Assembly: GCF_032854445.1 (NCBI RefSeq)
Contig: NC_088295.1
Span: forward strand, 23,237,385-23,301,384
Source: Liolophura sinensis
Lineage: Eukaryota; Mollusca; Polyplacophora; Chitonida; Chitonidae
Direction: 5' to 3'
Length of the DNA stretch: 64,000 nucleotides
A program made the translations under genes and the position numbers. Below are positions 1 through 11,047 of the stretch, piece after piece. Position 1 is the first letter of the stretch. The number at the start of each line of letters is the position of its first letter. Below the pieces are notes generated by a model. The model saw only the letters and a list, made by a program, of their open reading frames with translations. It was not told the DNA's origin and searched no databases.

Positions 1-110
1 GATACTTGTACCACCTGAGGATTACAAGTTTACACTAAAGCAGTTATTCTTAAGAACGGCCCTCAGAATACTTGTTACTGGTATACGATCTATGTTCCAT
101 GTGATTAGTG

Positions 111-290
111 GTTAATCTTGTTCACTTAATTCAAAAAGCAGTATCAATTCATATTTCTGAAAATTTTGTCCGTATGTTTGTTTGATCTAACATTTAGAGC
201 AAGAACTGCTCTAAGTTAACCGTGTTCACTTAATTCAAAAATCAGTGTCAGATCATATTTCTGAAAATTTTGTTTCTACGTTTGTTTCAA
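111..290. repeat. Direct repeat, two ~75-bp copies
   Basis: Two similar copies at about 111-187 and 216-290, 104 bp apart. Both contain ttcacttaattcaaaaa followed by catatttctgaaaattttgt. No coding potential seen. Confidence 0.7.
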
Positions 291-3200
291 GGGACATGTA
301 AGTAAGAATATTGCATGGTACAAAAATCGGAGACAGACATGACATGAAGTCGCAGCTATTGCCGTAGGTCAGCGTTAATCCTACTAGCACAACAATGACA
401 CATTAAGGATTTTCGATAGTCGCTCATTATATGTGTAATGTTGCAAGAACTGATCGGCATGCTGTAATTGGTAAGATGGGCATTGACAATACGTATTAAC
501 CAGCCAATATTTTACCATTCTTACTTGGTAAACATATACTATTTATACTATATTATCTGATATGCCCGAGCGTTACTGTCGCCGTAACAGATTATGCTGT
601 AATCAATGTCAGATAATCTGAGTTGTGCGGTTGAGAACTAGGCCCCACATGACCCCGCCTCCCGGAAGTAAACACGTGGTATTACCGGAGAGAGGCTAGG
701 TCATAAGGCCCTGATAACTGGCACGTTTTTCCCCTTAAGGACCTGCAAATACTGAACTGTCACGTGACAACGCTCACGTGGTACGCGTATAATTTATGTC
801 ACAGTAGAAGTGAATTTTCTATAACTACCATGTTGACCAGCTTCTTGTACGTAAATGACTGTATGTATAGTAAAGTCTGTAATATGTGTCATTTACTTTT
901 TATAACGTGATAGGGAAATACCACACTTATAGATGATGTAGATAGGGCATCATGTGACAAACCCAGACAGTGTTCCTGTGGAATGTCACAAAAGGAATTG
1001 TGCTCTATTTTAACATGCTTCCGTGAGTATAAAATGTTGCTGTTGCAAAATTATTCACTAATCAGCATTTAATTCTTAAACGAGTAGGCCATCAATAAAG
1101 TTTTCGAAAAACTTACATCTTTGCAGTGGGGAATTTCAACCAGTATGAGGTTACATCTGTGAAAGCATGCAGGCGTTGAGATATTCGAGTTACACAACTT
1201 TACCGCATGCCGTTTCTGTTGCGCTCCCTGGACATTGCATTCAACATTTGTTGTTAAAATAAGCACGAGAAATTCTGACTGACGGCAAAATTGATCGTGA
1301 TTTAAAAGTTTTCATTTAAAAATTTTCACAGATATCCACAAGAGTATGATCTACAAAAACACGCAGCCGCTTTTTTGTACAAGTCTGTCCATAGAGTCTA
1401 GGCATTCTGTCCTGCTTGTTATTGCATGAGCATTATTGCATTATTAACATTACCGGAGGATATCCATCTTACTGTTATTAACGAGCCCCCTAAAAGTAAG
1501 TGTTAACTTACCTGTACCTTACATGTTTCTCTACTGCCTGTATAATACAGACCTCCGTGGCTAGAGGATGTTGTTAAGTGGCCTGGGTACGACGAATTCT
1601 TTCCTACATAACTGTTGGAATGTGGTTCCTCTCTCTGCTGTGCGGTGACACATACTGACGATAAATGCGAAGGCGTTCATGAACAGTTTCCAGATTTCCA
1701 CTCAGAATCCGTCCTCATCTGTTGTACAGGTGGGGAAAACCGTGTCTGGATACTCGAGGGTACTCCAGAGGCGCACTCAATAGAAAAACCATCGCAAAGA
1801 CATAATGATAATAGCGACAGAAATGCCATGGGACTATATACATCTACATAGTTTTGCAAGTTTTTTTTAAAGCAAAATCTCTTTCATGTAACTCAAGTAA
1901 ATGGAAAAGATGATCATGCTTTTTGGTTATTAAATCTCCGTGGTCGATTTTTTTTATCTAAATCTAAATTTACATCTTGAATTTTATGTATGTTGTTCGA
2001 AATTTTAATCAATGGTGTTTACAAATAATCATTTTAACAAAATATTAAATAATGATTTAATGAAAGTGAGGCTTTGTGTCATTCTCGTCTGGCAGAAATC
2101 AGTTAGCTATTCGTCTAACTCATGTATGCATCCAAGGATTCAATAGAAAAGCACATGTACTTATGGATTACCGTTCTAGTATTAGGCTGATGTTCACTGA
2201 ATTTCGTATCTGACGTAGACTTGCGTATATCCAACATATAACAATAAAAAATAACGAAACAACGTAGAGTTTGTTCCAGCGTGACGAAACTATTCCATCC
2301 TTGGGATAAATAAAAAATAAGAAAATGTTGGAAGACTGTGCACACATGTTTAATTACAGGAATGTATATTGTAAAAATATGCTTAACTGCAAAAGTCTAC
2401 ACACCGAAATTCCAACTTGTGCAACATAATAATCCCTCAAGCATTTGATAAAAAGAATTTCTAAATATGTGGCTTCCGTTGTTAACCAAACATCACTTTA
2501 CTTTAGAGTAGGCCCTATTGAGAGAAGAGCAAACCAAAACAAACTCTTCCAATAACAATACTCCCTGTGACATTCCCATGTATTTATGTTATTCTGTTTA
2601 GCATGAATCTTATGTTCCCGAAACTTAGTCACACGATTTAATCTGAAAAGTTCGTCAGTTTATAGCGTAATCATAGCTTAAAAATTAATATACAAGCTTG
2701 CATTCTTCGGAAAATTCCAATGCCCACAATATTTCAAGCCTGTGAATATAGAAGTATCATATTCGAGAACCGTAACATATCTTCGTTATGACCACTTATT
2801 TTCCTATAATACACCATCCAGCTGACATTCGGCTGCCATGCGCTGGTGCACGAATATTTTAGTAGATGTTATAAGATTTTGACGGAGTAGCTACCAGGTA
2901 GTAAGTGATCCTCTATATTTGTTTTGTTGTTATTGAAACAGCTGACCTTATCCAATGTATGAAATCAGCTTAATTTTAGTTTGCTGATGTTTGTGATATC
3001 TTGTGGCTATTGTCACCGTTAAAAGTGTTAATACTAGTGTATTAGTTTTAATTTCTAGTGTAGGCCTAGAAAGAAATGTGTGTCATATAGTATAGAATAT
3101 AGCATTGTATAGCATTAATAAACATGCCATCACCAAGAGGGGAAGAAATCAATAAACTGTGATCCGATTTCGGCGATATATATTCTTGGGCATGTTGCCA

Positions 3201-3814
3201 AATTCTCGTAAACCCGTAAAGGATACTATAGTTGGAGGTTACGGACCAGCTCCAGTCATTATGAATCGAGGTCGACGCAAAGTAAGGCTAGCCTTGGCGA
3301 TGTTGTGAATTAATTAGGCAATTCTGTCCCATAATAGACACGACGTCATACTTAATTAATAACCTCAAGATCGATAGCGCTATTGTCGGGGGATCAAGAT
3401 ATAACAGTGGTCAGCTGACGAATTGGTGGTCGTTTGTCTGTTGTTCTTCTACTGCTAGCAAACGGTGACCCATCGATATCTTTGGCACATGCTCTGGTGA
3501 TGTACTAATAGTAACCCTGTGTGCCCTGGAGTCGGGCTACTGACGATACATGCTGGCTAATACCGTGTCGCTAGAAGCTGTTCAGAGCCGAAGCCGCTTG
3601 CAAAACCAATTTGCATTTGCATGTAAGCAGTAGCACTGTTACCGGCCTCGGGTCTGGATGCTTGGCTGCCACGTAACGTAATCCATGGGTTTGCGGAGCT
3701 CTTTTGTGCATCCGATATGAGAGTTGCTTGACAATGGTGCGTGGACGGAATACCGTAACATCAGGGGGCTCCTCTGAATTTGTCAGTTCAATGTTGCCAC
3801 CATACCATAGCTCG
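291..3814. other. Upstream non-coding stretch
   Basis: Only short, unconserved open frames occur here on either strand. No recognisable gene, RNA gene or repeat was found. The 3' part probably includes the promoter and 5' UTR of the Ly6-type gene that starts translation at 3815, but no core promoter motif stands out. Confidence 0.4.
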
Positions 3815-5189
3815 ATGATGGGGAGGGCATTGTTGTCGCTGATAGTACTGACAACTGTAATCTGGACGCGTAAGTTAACAATGCATCTGTACATACCACA
3901 TTTCATTTGTCTAACTTTGTAATTTGGTTTATGCTTTTATTGCGTCACCATTCTTCGTTCTACACAAAAAACCATGTTTATACCGTTATATATACATCTA
4001 TTTGCACATCATTCGTGGTTCGTGTTTCATCAGTTGGACTTACGGACTTTTTTCTGTTTAAATGCTCAGCGTTAGCAAGTGGCGTTACCATGGCGATATT
4101 GATTCCTGTAAAGTCAGGGCCCACAGGCTTTCATAGACATGGTTTGTAGCCGATGAATATATGGGTTTATACAGCCAAAGAATGTCTTGCTTTCATTTCT
4201 GTCATCACTATCACCCCAGTACATCAATTAAATTCAAAGATATAGTACTATAATGTGGCAGGAAATGTCTGGTATGATAAATTCTCTTATTATTTTATTG
4301 CTTCATGCCACTGATTTCCCTGCAGAATCTGTCTACAAGCTTACAGTAAAGGAATTTGGAGCTTAAACCAGGTACCGCCATATCCGAGCTATGACTGTGG
4401 GTATAATTCTCCTTCACGCCTAAATCACATTGAGAAATCCACTTCCCATATTCAATTTATTTTCCTACAGAAGCCGCCGATGAGGTTGTTGTAAAGCAAA
4501 TGGAGCCAAAACAAAAGGAACTGAAATGCTACAAGTGCCTTGATTACGAACCCCACTGCCAGTCGCTGGCCAACATAAGCGTCGTGGGTGTGGCCACATG
4601 TGGACCTGACGAGACTTTCTGCCAGGTAAAAGGTCGCATATTGGGCATAGGTGAACATTTATGGTTTTGAGTGCAAAATGGGTCCACTTTTAGATATAAA
4701 TATGTACGCTTAAATGAATAATCAACAGTCACCCGTACCGTAATGTCCTTCAAACCTGAACACCTGACAATGGTTGAACACACCATACAAATCCTCTCCT
4801 TAAACTGTTGCTTATATTTTGGTAGCCTGCAAGTTAGAAAAGCTCTAGTTTGATAAACAATGAAAACTACAATTTATTGTAAACTAAATCCTTGAGATAC
4901 ATTTAACTCAAATTTCTTAGCTATTGTTTAATCGCGTAGTACAATATTGCATTTTACTTTTAAATAGGTTCAGAGACAGCATCTAAATGATGGCCTGATC
5001 ACATTTGAGCGCCGTTGTGCGAGCTCTTGTAAACCGGGTTGTGAAAATGCTGGCGACTACAAACGCTGCTCATCGTGCTGTACAAACCAGCTGTGTAACA
5101 CAGACAATTCGGCACCGGGAATCATCAGGGACCAGCTGATTATTACCACCGTCACTTTCAGTTTTCTTGTTTACCTGAGCGTCCTCTGA
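3815..5189 (+). CDS. Ly6/uPAR-type three-finger protein, GPI-anchored (3 exons)
   Basis: Coding exons 3815-3869, 4471-4625 and 4968-5189 join in phase (donor GTAAGT, acceptor tttcctacag; donor GTAAAA, acceptor taaatag) to give 143 residues. Exon 1 encodes a signal peptide (MMGRALLSLIVLTTVIW). The mature part has the Ly6/uPAR cysteine pattern: CYKC near the N-terminus, CGPDETFC, RRCASSCKPGC, then the closing CSSCC-x4-LCN. A final hydrophobic stretch (IITTVTFSFLVYLSVL) after a small-residue region fits a GPI-attachment signal. An NIS N-glycosylation site lies in finger 1. Members of this family sit on the outer cell surface as receptors, co-receptors or channel modulators; the sequence alone does not show which. 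A second ATG three bases downstream of the first could also be used. The ORF shadow on the opposite strand was ignored. Confidence 0.88.
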
Positions 5190-5548
5190 ATGGAGTGATA
5201 CAAGTGTGCTGTGATTGTGGATTCCAGTGGGATAATTTCTGTACAAAGAGCTGAAGGATCACATAGATTCTATATGTACATCATATATCTTGCCCTGGCT
5301 ATGTATTCGGGTGGAAGTGTTGCTTGAGTAGACCTAGGATACATACATGTGTATACTATACCTTCAGTATCAATGGCACGATGGACGTCCGTATTTCACA
5401 ACGTGTAGTCGCTTAATTTGTGTATTAGCATTTGCATTAAGTATTGATCTTTGAAGTTATCGCAAAAACAAGAGTGAACGGCAATTGAGTTTCTGTATAA
5501 AACAGTCGTGTTGTTTTGACCCAAAATATGTAATTTAACTAACAGTGA

Positions 5549-5554
5549 AATAAA
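5549..5554 (+). terminator. Polyadenylation signal AATAAA of the Ly6-type gene
   Basis: A canonical AATAAA lies 360 bases after the stop codon at 5187-5189. The intervening sequence is a plausible 3' UTR with no other gene. Confidence 0.6.
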
Positions 5555-6335
5555 GAGATTGGCGTTCGGTGATTATATTGAAGATGTATTATATAACGTT
5601 AGGGTATATGTGACATTGGAGTATGTCGTAAGTATGTTCCAATCTTTAAACAAGGTAAGTAACAAAGTAAGAAATTTGGAGTAATGTATACAGAGAGCAG
5701 TCAAAACTTCGAAGTGATGCCCGAAAGACGCCAGGAATATCCTAGACGCGTAAATTTAATCAGTGTTCAAATAATGAAGTATGCTAGTTTACATCAAAAA
5801 CACGATTCCTTTATCAGAAATGCTTCCATCAAACGCTTTCAATCTAAGGTTCTTGAATGGACAAGTTGTCCAGGAGCGCTTTCGTCCTGCTTCATAATTG
5901 TGGTTGTGAGGTTGTAAATGCACCATGTTGTATAAAATCGCCATGCCGGATACACTAACAGTGAGGTAATGGCCGAAAGTGTCTGAAAATGTATTTATTT
6001 TGTGAATTTGTGCCGTTGTCATGGATCGTTTTTGGTCCGGTGAGACTCACAACAAGTTAGTTGATTATGGGGACCACTCAGTTAACATCCATTTACGCTT
6101 GGGAAGACTTAATGCGCTTGTGAAGATGCGGTAAATGTGGCTTACCGTCGATCCGGCTCGTTAGAAGCAGTTATTCTTCGTAATTCGACCAACACTTTGT
6201 GTCGGTCGATTTCAGAGTTACATTTCGCAACTACAGCTGAATTACCCCAACTTTCGGACAGCAAACTGAATCCATGCTCATTGCACAGGCTTCAACAAAA
6301 GTTGACACCACAAACAATTCATTACCTATTTCTGG

Positions 6336-6725
6336 AGCCTCCGTGGCCGAGTGGTTAGTGTGCTAGCGTAGTATAGTGATTAATTCATTCGCCTAGAATT
6401 TCTTTCCACCATCACTGAAAACTGTTGACTGCTTTTCTTTGCATGATTCCGTCCTAATTTCGTACTTAATATACTATCTTAGTTCTTCGGTGGTTTGTGT
6501 TAAATGTGGTTTTTTGGAGACTGACCTTGCCATTATTGATCCAGAACGTTGATCCTTTTTTGTTGGAGGCCTGTAGACCTGGACCTGTATGAATGTCTGT
6601 TGCGACGCATAGATTCAGCTCCCTCTCAAATCATACATGGGAAAGTTTGTCACCAACCTGCTGATGGTGATGGGTTTCCTCTAAGCTTTGTTTGGTTTCC
6701 TCCAACCCTGACGCTGTAGTGTGAT
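6336..6725 (+). repeat. Decayed tRNA-derived SINE-like element, apparently interrupted
   Basis: The tRNA-like head (cctccgtggccgagtggtta) is at 6339-6370. Body sequence matching the same family (aacctgctgatggtgatggg, then tttggtttcctcc) resumes only at about 6610-6725. The ~240 bases between them do not match other copies, so this is either an insertion or two unrelated fragments. Confidence 0.4.
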
Positions 6726-7926
6726 TGAAATGTGTGATCAATCTGGTATAGATTACTGCTTGAGCTTGTACAAACGTTTCCCTGCACAAGTTCCACATAA
6801 GATTGCAAGTCACAGACATTTATACAAGATTTCTCAAGCGGTAGACAACAGTGTCGTTCAGTGACCAAAAAGTAGCAAGTAACCTGGAAATTTTTCAAGG
6901 ATTGTACGAGTCTAAAAATTGAATTATATGTCAGAAAACTGATGACTGCTTCTTATTTACATGTTAATTATTTACTAATTATGCATTATTTCTTACATAT
7001 TCCGTTGAGAACTGGTGTTTACCTCGTTTTGGAAATGGGTTTTGCGAATGTGGACTTTGAACACCCCTTCATGCTACACGAGTGTGCGGCATTCGACGTT
7101 TTGATGATCAACACTGTTTTCTTGACTCAAGAAATTTGAACAAATATCAACCTGACTTTGTAAAGACTTTGTTCCATGAAGTATTGAAGTAAAGAAAATG
7201 GTGTCATGGTTTTCCATTTGTCATTGTAGAGTACTAATTTGTGACAATTTAAGTACATTCAGCTTTACTCTTAAAGCCAAATTTGTTTCACCCGTTTTCA
7301 TCATATGACAAGCCAGTGCTTGATGGAACGCCCTAGCTGTAAGATATAACGCCTGCCTCCATTGAAATAATAGTATTTCATTAGTTCACCCTTGATTAGG
7401 TGTGCTCTAAAACATCGCGTGAGAACAGATTGGGAAGGGTAGCTAACACCCTTGCTTATTCCCGCAATGGCTCTTTGAATTAATGATTATATGGTCCTTC
7501 GAAAAGCTTCCTCAAATTTCTATATGTATCTGCAATCGTGATTCTTCTGACCGTTTAACATAAGTAGCCACGATTTTCGCCGGGAGTACAATTCATTCCA
7601 ATAAAACTGAAGTATAACCCTTATAACGCACTGGTGTGACTGCCATGTGGATCCGGTCGTGTACATTTGATACCACAGAATTCCACCTATATGCTTGTCT
7701 AGGCATCCTGCTGGACTAAACGCCCGTCGACGTACCTTCTATCATACAGCTTACTGGCATTGCTTATTTGCCAATCAGCAGTTTTCTCACGGCACTCAAA
7801 ATTCGTCCACTCAAGAGTGCCACACTGCATGTGATAGCCATTCAGATTTTACGATATATATTCTCTATTCCTATAGTAAACATCACATTAAACTTATTCG
7901 CGCAAGCCTCCTGCATCTCAGAAATA

Positions 7927-8167
7927 GGGGCCTTAGTGGCCGCGAGGGTTAGCACGCCAGCACAACGTTGCTGTGAGTTCAAGTTCAGCTCATGCTGGCT
8001 TCCTCTCCGGCTGTTAGTGGAAAGGTCTCCCAGCAACCTGCGGATGGTCATGTGTTTCCCCCGGGCTCTGCCCGATTTCCTCACAACATAATGCTTGCCA
8101 GTGTCGTATAAGTTAAATATTCTTAAGCACGGCGTAAAACACCAATCAAATCGAATAAATAAATAAA
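7927..8167 (+). repeat. tRNA-derived SINE-like element
   Basis: A near full-length copy. It has an A-box-like segment (gtggccgcgagggttagca), a B-box-like gagttcaagttc at 7975-7986, then the family body (ctcatgctggcttcctctcc ... cccccgggctctgcccg ... gtcgtataagttaaatattc) and a 3' tail of aaataaataaataa. Other copies or fragments in the window are at 13155-13205, 23136-23265, 29918-30030, 33645-33835, 61240-61500 and 63945-64000. Assignment as a tRNA-derived SINE rests on the A/B boxes and the repeated simple tail. Confidence 0.75.
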
Positions 8168-8360
8168 TTATTGAAATAGGTTAGCTTTAGCATTAATAAG
8201 TTTCTTTCAGCACTATCTCCATCATTATGAAGAAATGAAAATGTTCATTTTCTTGATTATTCTGACGCTATCTTTCCTCTTCTTACAATATTAAGTAGTT
8301 AAATTTTAGTAACTTTATGGAGAAAACTAAGACAGTATTTGTGTTTGTGTTAAGTTCTTT

Positions 8361-10372
8361 TAACATTTTATTGTAATGTATGTTACATAGTCATGACAAG
8401 AAAGAGTTGTATCAAACATTCTGAATTGAACTCCATATCACAGTATATTAAACCTATGAACAAGCACAAATATATATATATATAAAGTAAGTTTCATAGG
8501 AAATATATGTAAGTTGTGAATATGCATGACGGGTTGTGAAAATAATCAACCTTCAATGACTAGATTTTGTCTACAACGTTTCAATTAAAGAATAAAAATA
8601 ACATTGGGCACTATGCACATCATAAAACTATGTATATAAGCAACTCTCACAATGGACTTTGTTTAATCTCAGATCTCAAACACATGATACAGGCATTAAG
8701 GACATTCTTCCAGAATGTGGATGCTGACTTGAAAAATCACCTAACTTAGCTGCCATGAAACTATGAGATTCTTCTTCACCATCGATAAAAAAATACAAGG
8801 AACTCAAAGCAATCTTGCACAAACAAAGTAATTTTGTATGAAAGAAAACATCTAGTTTGGAAAATCTAAAATGATAACATTCCTACATAATACAGTTATA
8901 TAATGCAGCAATGCTAGACAAGTGAAATGGACATGGAATACTGACTTCCAGTCAGGTGAAATATAATTGAAATCTGAAACAAACTGAAATCACCATTTTC
9001 ACACTGTTAGCAGATGTAATTATTTTTTGTTTCCTCCAACACTTTGCAGTCAGGAAGCTCGAAAAAGTTCTAAATGAAATCTCTGAGTTCACATAAACAG
9101 AAGTAAAAACATGAAATGATAATTATGTAGACTGTCAAAATCAAGGAAGCCTTTGCAAGATAACAAATTAAATTTATATAAGGCAACTGATGAATATGTA
9201 TGGCATAAATAACAAATCTGAAATTGTTTATCCATGGTCGACACATGTTGAATTCTGTTTTGCAAAAATGACCACGACCATGGAAAACGTAATGACCATG
9301 AATTGGTCCCTGTAATAAACAATGTTTACACCAAGCCATGCAGACTTTCTGACAAGCATGCTTAATGCTAATATCAAAGAGGGAGACTTTGCTGGCACAT
9401 TATGCTAAAGCTTTGTCCTCCCTCTTGCTGCTACCAAGTTGAAAGGTTTGCAACATATTCAGTAAATATTCTACTTACAAATCTTGGCCCGCTTGCGCGA
9501 CGCCCTTTAGTGTTACATGAATATAAATACCATGGCAACCAGAACTGTATAAATGTTATCATGGCAGTTACTTGATCATAATGTTAGGCGGACCGTGACG
9601 GCTATCGTGTAAGAGAGAGCTTCTTCAGTATGGGGTTTACACCAATCCTGTTAATAAACAGACATATAAAAACAGGGGTCATAATGGACGTCCAACTGTA
9701 ACGTTTCAATATTATGATACTTCATACTGACTGCGCCATATTGCAGGGATGAAACAATCAGAAACTTGTAAAACTCCTTCCTACCTTTAACAAAGTGGCC
9801 CAAGTCTAAGTCATCTTTTAGGTTTCCTCTATTTGGACCTATTGAGTATCTAGCCATATCTCCCATTAATCCCATTGTTTTCGGATGTGTGCCAAAAAGT
9901 GTAAACACACGTTTGAAAACAATACACAGCCTGAATAGAATTCACATGGGGTAAAAAAGGCATCTCCGCTCAACAACTTTGAAAATTAGATCTGTGACAA
10001 CTATATACAGTTTGTACAAGGATCTTTATACACCTGGAAAAACTGTTCGTGCAATACTGTGATACATGTACATGATAACTGTTATTCATATACTGCAGCC
10101 AACAAAGTCAGCTCACATTTATCCACATCTCCATGCAACATAATGATTGTCAAGAGATCACTGACCAGAAGTTCAACAGCTAAGAAACAATGAGAACAGT
10201 TCTGAATCTAAGTGCACCATTCGTATACCACTCATAAACCATACATGGGCAGTCCAAGCTGATTATCGCAAGACCCTTCATATAATACACAGATGTATGT
10301 AATACCTTAATCTAAAAACATGACCATGACATCTGCTACAATTCCTCCTTCATACAGAGGAGTTACAGGTAG
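8361..10372 (-). other. PALD1: Probable paladin 3' UTR / downstream region
   Basis: No open frame of interest. Reading the minus strand, this follows the paladin stop codon. An AATAAA on the minus strand (tttatt at 8367-8372) is one possible polyadenylation signal, which would give a UTR of about 2.7 kb. A small fragment at 9615-9655 resembles the SINE 3' end. The true transcript end cannot be fixed from sequence. Confidence 0.3.
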
Positions 10373-11047
10373 ATGAGGATTCATGTGGCTGTCAGTGTCT
10401 AAAACAATGTGACAATCTGGGCCTGCAGTGCAAGTGTAGCAGATCACGAAATAAAACATGAGGACTCATGTGGCTGTCAGAGTCTAAACCACTGTGAAAA
10501 TTTGAGCTTCTAGTGCAAGTGTAGCAGATCATCATATAAAACAATGTGACGGTTTGGGTGTCTGACACACAAGTAGTACATCATGATACAAAACACTGCG
10601 ATGATCTGTGCCTTCAGTGCAGGTGTAGCAGATTGTGATACAAAACAATGTGTCAATTTGGACCTACAGTGCAAGTGTAGCAGATCATGATGTAAGACAT
10701 TGTGACGTTTTGAGCCTGCAGTGCAGGTGTAGCAGATCATGATATAAAAGTCTGTGAAAATCTGGGCCTACAGTGCAAGTGTAGCAGATCATGATATAAA
10801 ACACTGACATTTTGGGCCTGCAGTGCAGGTGTAGCAGATCATGATATCAAACACTGTGACATTTTGGCCCTGCAGTGCAGGTGTAGCAAATCATGATATA
10901 AAATACTGTGACATTTTGGGCCTGCAGTACAGGTGTAACAGATCATGATATAAAACACTGACAATTTGGGCCTGCAGTACATGTGTAGCAGATCATGAGA
11001 TCAAACACTGTGACATTTTGGGCCACCAACACACATGCAGCAGATCA
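10373..11047. repeat. 52-bp minisatellite overlapping the paladin stop codon
   Basis: Tandem units of about 50-52 bp (longer and more diverged at 10373-10520), recognised by the recurring gtgtagcagatcatgatat and gggcctgcagtgcaggtg. Successive cagatcat positions are 10681, 10733, 10785, 10835 and 10887. The last unit contains the paladin stop codon (tca at 11045-11047 on the plus strand), so the 3' UTR starts inside the array. Confidence 0.9.

Larger units (their letters stand above)
5560..8360. other. Intergenic stretch with decayed repeats
   Basis: Between the Ly6-type gene and the likely 3' end of paladin. It contains SINE-like copies (about 6336-6725 and 7927-8167) and otherwise only short unsupported open frames. 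No gene seen. Confidence 0.45.

Noticed and set aside
3571-3906. 111-codon minus-strand frame
   Set aside because: Antisense to the Ly6 signal-peptide exon, with no family resemblance.
6336-6370. tRNA-like cctccgtggccgagtggtta considered as a tRNA gene
   Set aside because: Only the A-box half is tRNA-like, there is no acceptor stem or anticodon arm, and it matches the SINE head.
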